DNA of 10,104 nt from Deferribacterales bacterium (GTDB lineage: Bacteria > Chrysiogenota > Deferribacteres > Deferribacterales > JAISNW01). Positions within the stretch are counted from its first letter, which is position 1, and every line of letters begins with the position of its first letter. Position numbers and translations under genes: made by a program. Shown piece by piece: positions 1-5,906 of the stretch. The notes beneath the pieces are model-generated. The model searched no databases. It saw nothing but the letters and a program-made list of their open reading frames with translations, and was not told the DNA's origin. The stretch covers positions 1-10,104 of the forward strand of contig BNUJ01000055.1 in the NCBI GenBank assembly GCA_025997275.1. Direction: 5' to 3'.

Positions 1-463
1 GAGCGTCATTTTGCAACCAATGGAAGTAAGAAAGGTAGTCACGCACAGCACCAAGCGTATATTCTTCAAGCGATGTCCTGAATAATTCTGCAACATCAGC
101 GTGTATAATAATGTCGCAGTCTAAATAGAGTGCCTTATCATATTCAGTCAGCACATCTGATATGAATAGCCTGTAATAGGACGAAGGAACAATATAGGAA
201 CTTGTATAAAACATCGTGGCTGTTTCTTTGCTTATAGCAGAACCTACATCCCTCACTTCAATTGTTATATTATTGTGCGTTTCTGCCAACCTGCGTATTT
301 TGTCAACATGAGCAGTGACCAAGTTATCGCTTGATGTCAAAATATAGATTTTGTAATTATTTTCACTAGAACTGTTGGCTATTAACGAGCAGATTGCTAC
401 CCCTGCATAAGGCAGGTAATTGGCATCACAAGCAAAGACTACAACTATATCATTATTTTGCAT
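1..463 (-). CDS. Glycosyltransferase family 8 protein, N-terminal part (runs off the left edge)
   Basis: The minus strand is open from an ATG at 463 to the window edge, giving 154 residues with no stop. The N-terminus (DIVVVFACDANYLPYAGVAI) is the nucleotide-binding first strand typical of GT8 enzymes. An SSYYRLFISDVL segment (about residues 94-105) precedes LYLDCDIII, whose D115-x-D117 is the metal and nucleotide-sugar binding DXD motif. Members transfer glucose or galactose from UDP-sugars to lipopolysaccharide cores, other surface glycans or proteins; the acceptor here cannot be told. An AGGA (470-473) sits 6 bases before the ATG. An in-frame ATG at 487 would add 8 residues but has no clear ribosome binding site. 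The gene is divergent from the XRE regulator and has its own near-consensus promoter. The family call is strong; the C-terminal half is outside the window. Confidence 0.88.
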   Translation of the reverse strand, partial: MQNNDIVVVFACDANYLPYAGVAICSLIANSSSENNYKIYILTSSDNLVTAHVDKIRRLAETHNNITIEVRDVGSAISKETATMFYTSSYIVPSSYYRLFISDVLTEYDKALYLDCDIIIHADVAELFRTSLEEYTLGAVRDYLSYFHWLQNDA

Positions 464-520
464 ATCTTTTCCTAACCCCCTTTTCATCGTGTTCACTTTG
501 CATGAACATATCGTTATATG

Positions 521-570
521 ACTTATAGTTATATAAATAGCTAAAAAACTAATATTTAATAACTATAAGT
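521..570. repeat. Perfect 12-bp inverted repeat, operator-like
   Basis: ACTTATAGTTAT (521-532) and ATAACTATAAGT (559-570) are exact reverse complements around a 26-base AT-rich spacer. The repeat lies just downstream of the GT8 -10 box, where a bound repressor could block GT8 transcription. It could also form a weak all-AT hairpin in the GT8 leader. That the neighbouring XRE protein binds it is inference. Confidence 0.6.
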
Positions 571-584
571 TATATTAAGGGTAT

Positions 585-613
585 TTTATATGGCAATACG
601 AACGTTGTGTCAA
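585..613 (-). promoter_or_regulatory. Sigma-70 type promoter for the GT8 gene
   Basis: On the minus strand a perfect TTGACA (608-613) is separated by exactly 17 bases from TATAAA (585-590). Transcription would start near 578, giving a leader of about 115 nt that contains the 521-570 inverted repeat. The -35 box overlaps the weaker -35 of the divergent XRE promoter. Confidence 0.7.
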
Positions 614-632
614 TACCTTTATGTTATATAAT
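605..632 (+). promoter_or_regulatory. Probable promoter for the XRE regulator
   Basis: A perfect TATAAT (627-632) lies 16 bases after TTGTGT (605-610), a poor -35. Its overlap with the GT8 -35 means that polymerase on one promoter should hinder the other. The weak -35 suggests low or regulated expression. Confidence 0.5.
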
Positions 633-662
633 TAAAAATAAATATAACGTAGAGTGATGACA

Positions 663-956
663 ATGACACGATTGAGAAGTTTGCTTGCTACTAATATGAA
701 AGCCTGTCGGGCGCAACTTGGCTATTCACAAGCCAAATTAGCCGACAGGGTGGACACGTCCACCAACTATATCGCTCTGATAGAGAAAGAGAAGAGATTT
801 CCAACAGATTCTATGCTTGAAAAAATAGCAGAAGCACTAGATAGAGAGCCTTACGAACTATTTGCACTAACACCCATCCAGCAAGACTGGCAAGAAAAAT
901 TGATTACCGATATGATATATTTTCTGCAAGGTAGGCTAAACAAGTTGCGTGAATAA
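663..956 (+). CDS. Small XRE/Cro-type helix-turn-helix transcriptional regulator
   Basis: The product is 97 residues and is almost entirely an HTH_3 (Cro/C1) DNA-binding domain. The helix-turn-helix core is at about residues 22-41 (SQAKLADRV, then TSTNYIALIE), followed by the conserved FPTDSMLEKIAEALDREPYELF support helices. A short helical tail (72-97) may mediate dimerisation. Possible starts are GTG 654, ATG 657 and ATG 663. I chose 663 because only there does an AGAG (651-654) sit at a workable 8-base distance. No ligand or sensor domain is present, so it probably acts as a simple dimeric repressor. It is divergent from the GT8 gene, and a perfect inverted repeat lies in their shared control region, which suggests autoregulation and control of that gene. 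The residue pattern recalls small regulators of spirochaetes, by memory only. Confidence 0.85.
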   Translation: MTRLRSLLATNMKACRAQLGYSQAKLADRVDTSTNYIALIEKEKRFPTDSMLEKIAEALDREPYELFALTPIQQDWQEKLITDMIYFLQGRLNKLRE

Positions 957-984
957 GCGGTAAAACACTCTACAGCGGTAATAG

Positions 985-1107
985 CGGTGGCGAGTTGATG
1001 CAGTAACTAACCTTATTGGGTTAAGCGATGTTAACACTGAACTTAGAGATATACGTGTGCTCGTAGAAGGTGGTGGCGGTATTACGGAGGGGGAAATTTT
1101 TCTCTAA
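985..1107 (+). other. Short open stretch that reads like coding sequence, no start codon
   Basis: This frame is open from just after two consecutive stops (979-984) to TAA at 1105-1107 and contains no ATG. The translation includes ELRDIRVLVEGGGG and ends TEGEIFL, more protein-like than random AT-rich DNA. It ends 3 bases before the convergent livF stop. It may be the decayed 3' end of a lost gene, or chance. I do not recognise the family. Confidence 0.2.
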
Positions 1108-1110
1108 GAA

Positions 1111-1815
1111 TCAACCACCCAGATATGCCTTTCTGACGCTATCATGTTTCAGCAGAGCTTTAGCGTCATCATCCATTATGATTTGTCCAGTGGCGATTAC
1201 ATAACCCCTATCTGCTGTTTGCAGTGCTACGTGTGCATTCTGCTCTACTAGTAGGATAGTCGTGCCCTGTGAGTTTATCTCACGGATTACCTCAAATATC
1301 TGCTGAACAAATATCGGCGATAATCCAAGCGAAGGTTCATCAAGTAGCAATAGTTCAGGTTTGCTCATAAGTGCCCTGCCGATAGCGAGCATCTGTTGCT
1401 CACCGCCCGACAGAGTGCCACCGAGCTGTTTACGTCTCTCATTCAATCGGGGGAACATCTCGTGAACACGCCTTAAATCCTCATCTATACGTTCTTTATC
1501 TGCTCGCAGGTATGCTCCAAGTTGCAAGTTTTCTTCAACGTTTAACAGTGGAAATATCTGTCTGCCCTCAGGCGATTGCACCAGCCCTGCACGGACGATT
1601 TTCTCTGCGGGAACGTTGGTTATATCAGTGCCATTAAAGCTGATTTTCCCAGCAGAGCTTTTTAATATGCCACTTATGGTGTTTAGCAGAGTGGTCTTGC
1701 CTGCGCCATTCGCACCTATAATGGTAACGATTTCGCCCTTATAAACATTTATTGACACCCCGTGCAGAGCCTGTATCTTGCCGTAGTTTGTTTTTAGATT
1801 CTTAACTTTCAGCAT
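1111..1815 (-). CDS. livF: Branched-chain amino-acid ABC transporter ATP-binding protein LivF
   Basis: This 234-residue protein is one of two ATPases that power leucine/isoleucine/valine uptake; it acts on the cytoplasmic face paired with LivG. It has a Walker A GANGAGKTT (34-42), the LivF hallmark SPEGRQIFP (81-89), the ABC signature LSGGEQQ (135-141), Walker B LLLLDEP (155-161, catalytic E160) and the LivF ending YLGG. The switch position is Q192 (VEQNA) rather than His, which is normal for LivF. An upstream TTG (1833) would add six residues, but ATG 1815 follows a strong AAGGGGG, so I use it. The gene overlaps the end of livG by 14 bp, implying translational coupling. It is last in the operon, and no clear terminator follows. 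Confidence 0.96.
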   Translation of the reverse strand: MLKVKNLKTNYGKIQALHGVSINVYKGEIVTIIGANGAGKTTLLNTISGILKSSAGKISFNGTDITNVPAEKIVRAGLVQSPEGRQIFPLLNVEENLQLGAYLRADKERIDEDLRRVHEMFPRLNERRKQLGGTLSGGEQQMLAIGRALMSKPELLLLDEPSLGLSPIFVQQIFEVIREINSQGTTILLVEQNAHVALQTADRGYVIATGQIIMDDDAKALLKHDSVRKAYLGG

Positions 1816-2584
1816 CGTCGTCCCCCTTGCCAAGGTAGGTCTCTATTACTTTCTTATTATGCTGCACCTCGCTGGGTTTGCCCTCAACTATCTTTTGTCC
1901 ATAGTCCAGCACGGCTACTTTGTCTGATATGCCCATTACAAGCCCCATATCATGCTCTATAAGCAACACTGATTTGTGCATATCATTGCGAACCTTGTCT
2001 ATAAAGCGCATTAGTTGTTTTGTTTCCTGTGGATTCATACCTGCTGCTGGTTCATCAAGCAACAGCAGTTCTGCACCTGTAGCTATGGCACGGACTATTT
2101 CAAGTTCACGTTGCCTGCCATACGGCAAGTTTTCTGCCCGCTCGTTCCGCATATCAAGCATATTGATATATTCTAAATATTCATTAGCCTTTTTGTTGAC
2201 TTCGTTCCGCTCACGCCAAAAGTGTGGCAAACGTAGCATTGACGAGAATATACCAATATCTCTATTGTAGTGCATAGCAAATATTATATTTTCAGCAACG
2301 GTCAGTTGCTTAAACAGACGTATATTCTGGAATGTGCGTGCAATGCCCAGCCACGTGCGTTCATAAGAACGTTTTTTGTTAATGTTTTCGCTGTTAAAGA
2401 ACACTCCCCCAGCGGTAGGTCTATAGATACCCGTGATTAGGTTAAATACTGTCGTTTTGCCTGCACCGTTAGGACCGATAAGCCCTACTATCTGCTCCCG
2501 TTCTATTGTGAGCGACAGGTTTGACACTGCCTTTAAGCCGCCAAACTGGATAGATATATCACGTAGTTCTAGTAGTGGTGTCAT
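1802..2584 (-). CDS. livG: Branched-chain amino-acid ABC transporter ATP-binding protein LivG
   Basis: The product has 260 residues, normal length for LivG, and is the second ATPase of the Liv importer. Visible motifs are Walker A GPNGAGKTT (37-45), the Q-loop in RTFQNIRLF (Q86), the LivG-type signature LPYGRQRELEI (153-163), Walker B LLLLDEP (173-179, catalytic E178) followed by AAGMNP, and the switch histidine H211 in LLIEHDMGLV. An insert between the Q-loop and signature (about 104-140) is typical of LivG. GAGGA (2591-2595) sits 6 bases before the ATG. The gene begins 10 bases after the livM stop and overlaps livF by 14 bp. The tail is acidic (GDDDAES), and its codons double as the livF ribosome binding region. 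Confidence 0.96.
   Translation of the reverse strand: MTPLLELRDISIQFGGLKAVSNLSLTIEREQIVGLIGPNGAGKTTVFNLITGIYRPTAGGVFFNSENINKKRSYERTWLGIARTFQNIRLFKQLTVAENIIFAMHYNRDIGIFSSMLRLPHFWRERNEVNKKANEYLEYINMLDMRNERAENLPYGRQRELEIVRAIATGAELLLLDEPAAGMNPQETKQLMRFIDKVRNDMHKSVLLIEHDMGLVMGISDKVAVLDYGQKIVEGKPSEVQHNKKVIETYLGKGDDDAES
1822..1828 (-). promoter_or_regulatory. Ribosome binding site that fixes the livF start
   Basis: AAGGGGG on the minus strand lies 6 bases before ATG 1815, inside the 3' end of livG. It rules in favour of 1815 over the in-frame TTG at 1833, which has no such site. Confidence 0.75.
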
Positions 2585-2594
2585 AGCATATCCT

Positions 2595-3425
2595 CTATAA
2601 GTTCACGCGAATGTTGCCGAACAACCCTTGCGGTCTGAACACCATTATGATAAGCAGTGCTAGCCCATACATAACCATCCGATATTCGGTAGCAAACCGC
2701 AACACCTCTGGTATTACAGTCAAGATAATAACGCCAGCTGCCACACCGAGCAGGCTACCTGTTCCGCCTAGCACCAGCATAGACAGCTGTTCAAACGAGC
2801 GGGTGAAGGCAAAATCTCCTGGGCTTATAAACGTTATCTGGCATGCATATAACGCCCCGCCTATACCAGCAAAACCAGTGCCTATAGCAAAAGCGAGCAT
2901 TTTATATTTAGCGATATTAACGCCCATCATCTCTGCGGCGATTTCGTCCTCACGTATGCCGCGCAGTGCCAACCCAAAACGGCAATTTGTTAGGTTGAAC
3001 ATTACAATAAAACCAACTATCGCGAGTATAACGCTTATAAGTGGCGTAGTGTAATGGGGAATGCTACTTATGCCAAGTGCGCCATGCGTTGTAGTGCTAT
3101 TTAGAAATAGAACACGCACGATTTCTCCAAAACCCAGCGTGGATATTGCCAAATAGTCTCCGCGTAGTCTTAATATAGGCACTCCCAACATAAAGCCTGC
3201 AAGCCCCGCAATGAGTCCTGCGAGTGGCAGGGCAAGCCAAAAGGGAACGTTCAGGTCTAGCATTAGCAGTGTCACAGTATATGCGCCAATACTCATAAAT
3301 GCGGCGTGTCCAAGAGACAGCTGACCCGTAATACCCGATATTAGGTTAAGCCCCTGCACTATTATTATGTTTATGCAACACATAGTTATTATCTGCAACG
3401 TATAGCTATTAAATATTGCGTCCAT
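2595..3425 (-). CDS. livM: Branched-chain amino-acid ABC transporter permease LivM
   Basis: This 276-residue inner-membrane permease has about eight hydrophobic segments. It carries the family landmarks GLNLISGITGQLSLGHAAF (25-43), LRLRGDYLAISTLGFGEIVR (85-104), the EAA-type coupling loop around LRGIREDEIAAEMMGV (154-169), SPGDF (201-205) and the C-terminal FRPQGLFG (263-270). It forms the membrane channel with LivH. It lacks the long N-terminal extension of the E. coli protein and is near the short end of the family, but all core motifs are present, so it should be functional. It starts 5 bases after the livH stop; AGAAGG (3436-3441) within the end of livH serves as the ribosome binding site. 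Confidence 0.95.
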   Translation of the reverse strand: MDAIFNSYTLQIITMCCINIIIVQGLNLISGITGQLSLGHAAFMSIGAYTVTLLMLDLNVPFWLALPLAGLIAGLAGFMLGVPILRLRGDYLAISTLGFGEIVRVLFLNSTTTHGALGISSIPHYTTPLISVILAIVGFIVMFNLTNCRFGLALRGIREDEIAAEMMGVNIAKYKMLAFAIGTGFAGIGGALYACQITFISPGDFAFTRSFEQLSMLVLGGTGSLLGVAAGVIILTVIPEVLRFATEYRMVMYGLALLIIMVFRPQGLFGNIRVNL

Positions 3426-3430
3426 ATACT

Positions 3431-4495
3431 TTACACCTTCTCTTTAACGTTGCTGCCGAATATGCCGGTAGGCTTAATTATAAGCACTAGTATCAGTATG
3501 CCGAATGCGATAGCATCCCTAAAAGCTGGTGCTATAAACGCCACGCCGAACACTTCTGCCACACCGAGCGCAAATCCGCCAACCATAGCTCCCGGTAGGC
3601 TACCGATACCGCCGAATACTGCAGCAACAAATGCTTTCAAGCCATACATAGAACCCATATTAGGGTCTGCTACGGTGTAGAATACTCCCACCAGCACCCC
3701 AGCCGCAGCCGCAAGTGCGGAGCCGAGCGCAAATGTAAAACCGATAACTTTATCAGGGTTTATACCCATAAGTCTAGCCGCATTTATGTTTTGAGAGACT
3801 GCGCGCATAGCCATACCGGCTTTTGTTTTGTGGACAATAAAATATAATATAAACATCAAAACTAACGAGGCAGTGATGATAAAAAGTTGCAAACCCGATA
3901 TATTCATCCCCGCTACGTTCCAGCTACCTAGCTCCAATACAGGAGGGAACGTTACGCGCTGGGGTCCATTTATAATAGCCACCGTATTAGATAGCACTAT
4001 AGACATACCTATAGCAGTAATTAGTGCATTGATGCGGGAAGTGCCACTAGCACCAGCATGCTTAACGCGAATTTTACCCTTTGCCAGTAAAAATATCACC
4101 ACACCGATAAGCGCAAGTCCCTCATAAAATACTGCAGACGTAAATAACGTATTCATTCCATTTCTGCCAAGAAAGGCAGCCGCCGCTATCACGCCCACCA
4201 TGATAACTGTGCCTATAAGGTTACTAGCACTGGGAGAGCGCAGAGGTCTGTAGGCAGTCCGCTCTATGAGAAGACCAAGCAACATACAGAAAGCCATTGC
4301 AACCAATATAACCACTATAAAATTGCTACTAAAATGAACTGCCACATAGAAACCCACAAATGCACCTAGCATAAACACATCGCCATGTGCAAAGTTAATG
4401 AGCTTAACTATGCCGTAAATCATAGTATAGCCGAGCGCAATCAGAGCATAAATGCCGCCGAGCGTAAGTCCATTCAATAATTGCTGAATAACCAT
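3431..4495 (-). CDS. livH: Branched-chain amino-acid ABC transporter permease LivH, with an internal insertion
   Basis: The product is a 354-residue inner-membrane permease. The N-terminus (LLNGLTLGGIYALIALGYTM), KLINFAHGDVFMLGAF, the coupling loop RAVSQNINAARLMGINPDKV, the AFVAAVFGGIGSLPGA segment and KPTGIFG identify LivH. The protein is about 50 residues longer than E. coli LivH. The extra is an insertion at about residues 90-153, between ERTAYRPLR and INALITAIGMS, sites that are nearly adjacent in the E. coli protein. It carries one or two hydrophobic segments and a basic loop. I use ATG 4495. An upstream in-frame TTG (4516) adds seven residues but lies inside the likely promoter. No Shine-Dalgarno precedes either start, so translation is probably leaderless-like. 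livM follows after 5 bases. Confidence 0.93.
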   Translation of the reverse strand: MVIQQLLNGLTLGGIYALIALGYTMIYGIVKLINFAHGDVFMLGAFVGFYVAVHFSSNFIVVILVAMAFCMLLGLLIERTAYRPLRSPSASNLIGTVIMVGVIAAAAFLGRNGMNTLFTSAVFYEGLALIGVVIFLLAKGKIRVKHAGASGTSRINALITAIGMSIVLSNTVAIINGPQRVTFPPVLELGSWNVAGMNISGLQLFIITASLVLMFILYFIVHKTKAGMAMRAVSQNINAARLMGINPDKVIGFTFALGSALAAAAGVLVGVFYTVADPNMGSMYGLKAFVAAVFGGIGSLPGAMVGGFALGVAEVFGVAFIAPAFRDAIAFGILILVLIIKPTGIFGSNVKEKV

Positions 4496-4506
4496 AATAA
4501 TTTTCA

Positions 4507-4535
4507 ATGATAGCAAATATTTTTAACAATTTCAA
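4507..4535 (-). promoter_or_regulatory. Promoter for livHMGF, very close to the start codon
   Basis: On the minus strand TTGAAA (4530-4535) is separated by exactly 17 bases from TATCAT (4507-4512), preceded by TGC, an extended -10. AT-rich DNA lies upstream and could act as an UP element. Transcription would start near 4500, only about 5 bases before the livH ATG. This gives the permease and ATPase genes transcription independent of livJ. Confidence 0.55.
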
Positions 4536-4603
4536 GATAATATATTGATTAGATTTTCTTTTTTATCTTTTTTATCTTATAATGCCTTATAATATTCATA
4601 AAG

Positions 4604-4631
4604 TAGGCGGAGGCATAGATGCCTCCGCCTA
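4604..4631 (-). terminator. Strong hairpin between livJ and livH
   Basis: AGGCGGAGGCA (4605-4615) pairs perfectly with TGCCTCCGCCT (4620-4630) around a 4-base loop, extended by a further pair at 4604/4631. The GC-rich stem stands out in AT-rich DNA, 24 bases after the livJ stop. The following bases are only moderately U-rich on the minus strand. It may be a leaky terminator or a stem protecting the livJ message; both would give more binding protein than permease. Confidence 0.65.
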
Positions 4632-4654
4632 TTGTATTGCTAGCCCATTTGAGT

Positions 4655-5806
4655 CTAGTTAATCAACTTCCATGAGTATCCACCCTTGCCATCATCCACG
4701 AACTCTTGAACAAAAGGGACTTTCCTAGCATTGCCTTGTTCATCAAAGCTCATCTTGCCAGATACGCCTTGAAAATCTTTTGTACTAGCAAGCTCCGCCC
4801 GCATTTTATCGCGTTGTTCTTTGCTGGTGCAGTCGTTCATGCCAGATTTTTTCATAGCTTCGGCAAATAAATATATACCATCGTAACCTTGTGCACTGAA
4901 CATATCGGCAGTTTTCTTCTGCTTGTTCATCTTAGAGATGAACTCCTTTATTACAGGCACATCAGCATTAGGAGCAAATCCTGCAAAGAACACCGAGCCA
5001 AAGGATGCTGTTTTAGCCACGTTAAAGACTTCTGCTGATTGCAAACCATCGCCACCCACGAGCGGAACTTTTATCCCTTGTTTGCGGAGTTCTAACAATA
5101 TTAAAGCTGCCTCTTGGTAGTAGCCAGAAAAAACTACCGCATCAAAAGTCTTGTTCTTAAGAGCCGTTATCTGTGCCGATATATTAGTATCGCCATCACT
5201 GATAGACTGTTCAGCCACAACACTGCCGCCGTTACTTAGGATAGATTCCTTGAATATTTTGGACAATCCAACAGAGTAGTCATTGTTGACAGATGTTATA
5301 ATGGCGAAGTTCTTCCAATTCTTATTTGCCGTCAAGAACTTGATTGTCTGCGGAGCACCATCGCTATCAAGCAATGTATCGCGGAAAACGAACGGCATAT
5401 TGTCTGTTACACCCTCAGCCGTAGCACCTGCTGATAATACAACTGTGCCACTGTCGTTTGCTATCTTACCTATGGCAAACATCGCTCCAGACGTAACTTC
5501 GCCTAATATGGCGCAAACTTTGTCGTTGTTAATCAGGCGTTGGGTAACGTTAACCGCTTCTGTCTTGTCGCCACGACTGTCGTAGTGAACAAGTTTTAAC
5601 TTCTTCCCGTTGATACCACCTTTGTCATTGATTTCATCTACTGCCAGTTGAGCACCACTTAGGTCTGATAGCCCGTAGATAGCAATGCTACCAGTTTCTG
5701 GACCTTGGACACCAATTACAAGCTCGTCCCCTTTGCTCTTACCGCAACTAACACTCGCAAGCATTGCGCAAACCGCAAATACTGCCAATAAAAATTTCAC
5801 TTTCAT
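4655..5806 (-). CDS. livJ: Branched-chain amino-acid ABC transporter substrate-binding lipoprotein LivJ
   Basis: This 383-residue protein is the extracytoplasmic receptor (type 1 periplasmic-binding fold) that delivers leucine/isoleucine/valine or related ligands to LivHM. It begins with a basic residue, a hydrophobic stretch and SVSCGKS, which gives a lipid-anchored mature N-terminus at C21. The -3 residue is Ser rather than Leu, a relaxed lipobox. Family landmarks include IGVQGPETGSIAIYG (31-45), GAQLAVDEINDKGGINGKK (51-69), the ligand-contact loops GEVTSGA (102-108) and LSAGATAEG (124-132), and AQGYDGIY (305-312). A longer frame opens at 5932, but its extra 42 residues are not signal-like and would overlap the upstream gene. 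ATG 5806 gives a clean signal peptide, with GGAGGG 12 bases upstream. The gene leads the liv cluster and is followed by a hairpin. Confidence 0.94.
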   Translation of the reverse strand: MKVKFLLAVFAVCAMLASVSCGKSKGDELVIGVQGPETGSIAIYGLSDLSGAQLAVDEINDKGGINGKKLKLVHYDSRGDKTEAVNVTQRLINNDKVCAILGEVTSGAMFAIGKIANDSGTVVLSAGATAEGVTDNMPFVFRDTLLDSDGAPQTIKFLTANKNWKNFAIITSVNNDYSVGLSKIFKESILSNGGSVVAEQSISDGDTNISAQITALKNKTFDAVVFSGYYQEAALILLELRKQGIKVPLVGGDGLQSAEVFNVAKTASFGSVFFAGFAPNADVPVIKEFISKMNKQKKTADMFSAQGYDGIYLFAEAMKKSGMNDCTSKEQRDKMRAELASTKDFQGVSGKMSFDEQGNARKVPFVQEFVDDGKGGYSWKLIN

Positions 5807-5818
5807 AGTTCTAACATG

Positions 5819-5824
5819 CCCTCC
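5819..5824 (-). promoter_or_regulatory. Ribosome binding site for livJ, long spacing
   Basis: GGAGGG on the minus strand lies 12 bases before ATG 5806, longer than ideal. A nearer ATG three bases further on from it is out of frame and reads only four codons. The signal peptide supports 5806 as the real start. Confidence 0.6.
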
Positions 5825-5841
5825 AATAAATATAATTTTGC

Positions 5842-5847
5842 ATTCTA
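5842..5847 (-). promoter_or_regulatory. Possible extended -10 box for livJ
   Basis: TAGAAT preceded by TGT on the minus strand matches an extended -10 element (5 of 6 bases). No good -35 lies 16-18 bases upstream, only a T-rich stretch. It lies in the 100-bp gap between the GT-C gene and livJ, where a livJ promoter is expected. Confidence 0.35.
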
Positions 5848-5906
5848 ACAGAAAACAAATAAAAATGAAAGATGTTTGGCAATATTGATGAGATAGCGGT
5901 GGCTGA

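Noticed and set aside
1169..1245. Missing switch histidine in LivF as a sign of inactivation
   Set aside because: Gln at that position (VEQNA) is the family norm for LivF, including E. coli.
1920..2270. Plus-strand open frame opposite livG (and similar ones opposite livM, livH and livJ, e.g. 2611-3054, 3828-4127, 5283-5585)
   Set aside because: They lie antisense to strongly conserved transporter genes, have low-complexity Ser/Pro/Thr/Ile-rich translations typical of antisense reading, and lack ribosome binding sites.
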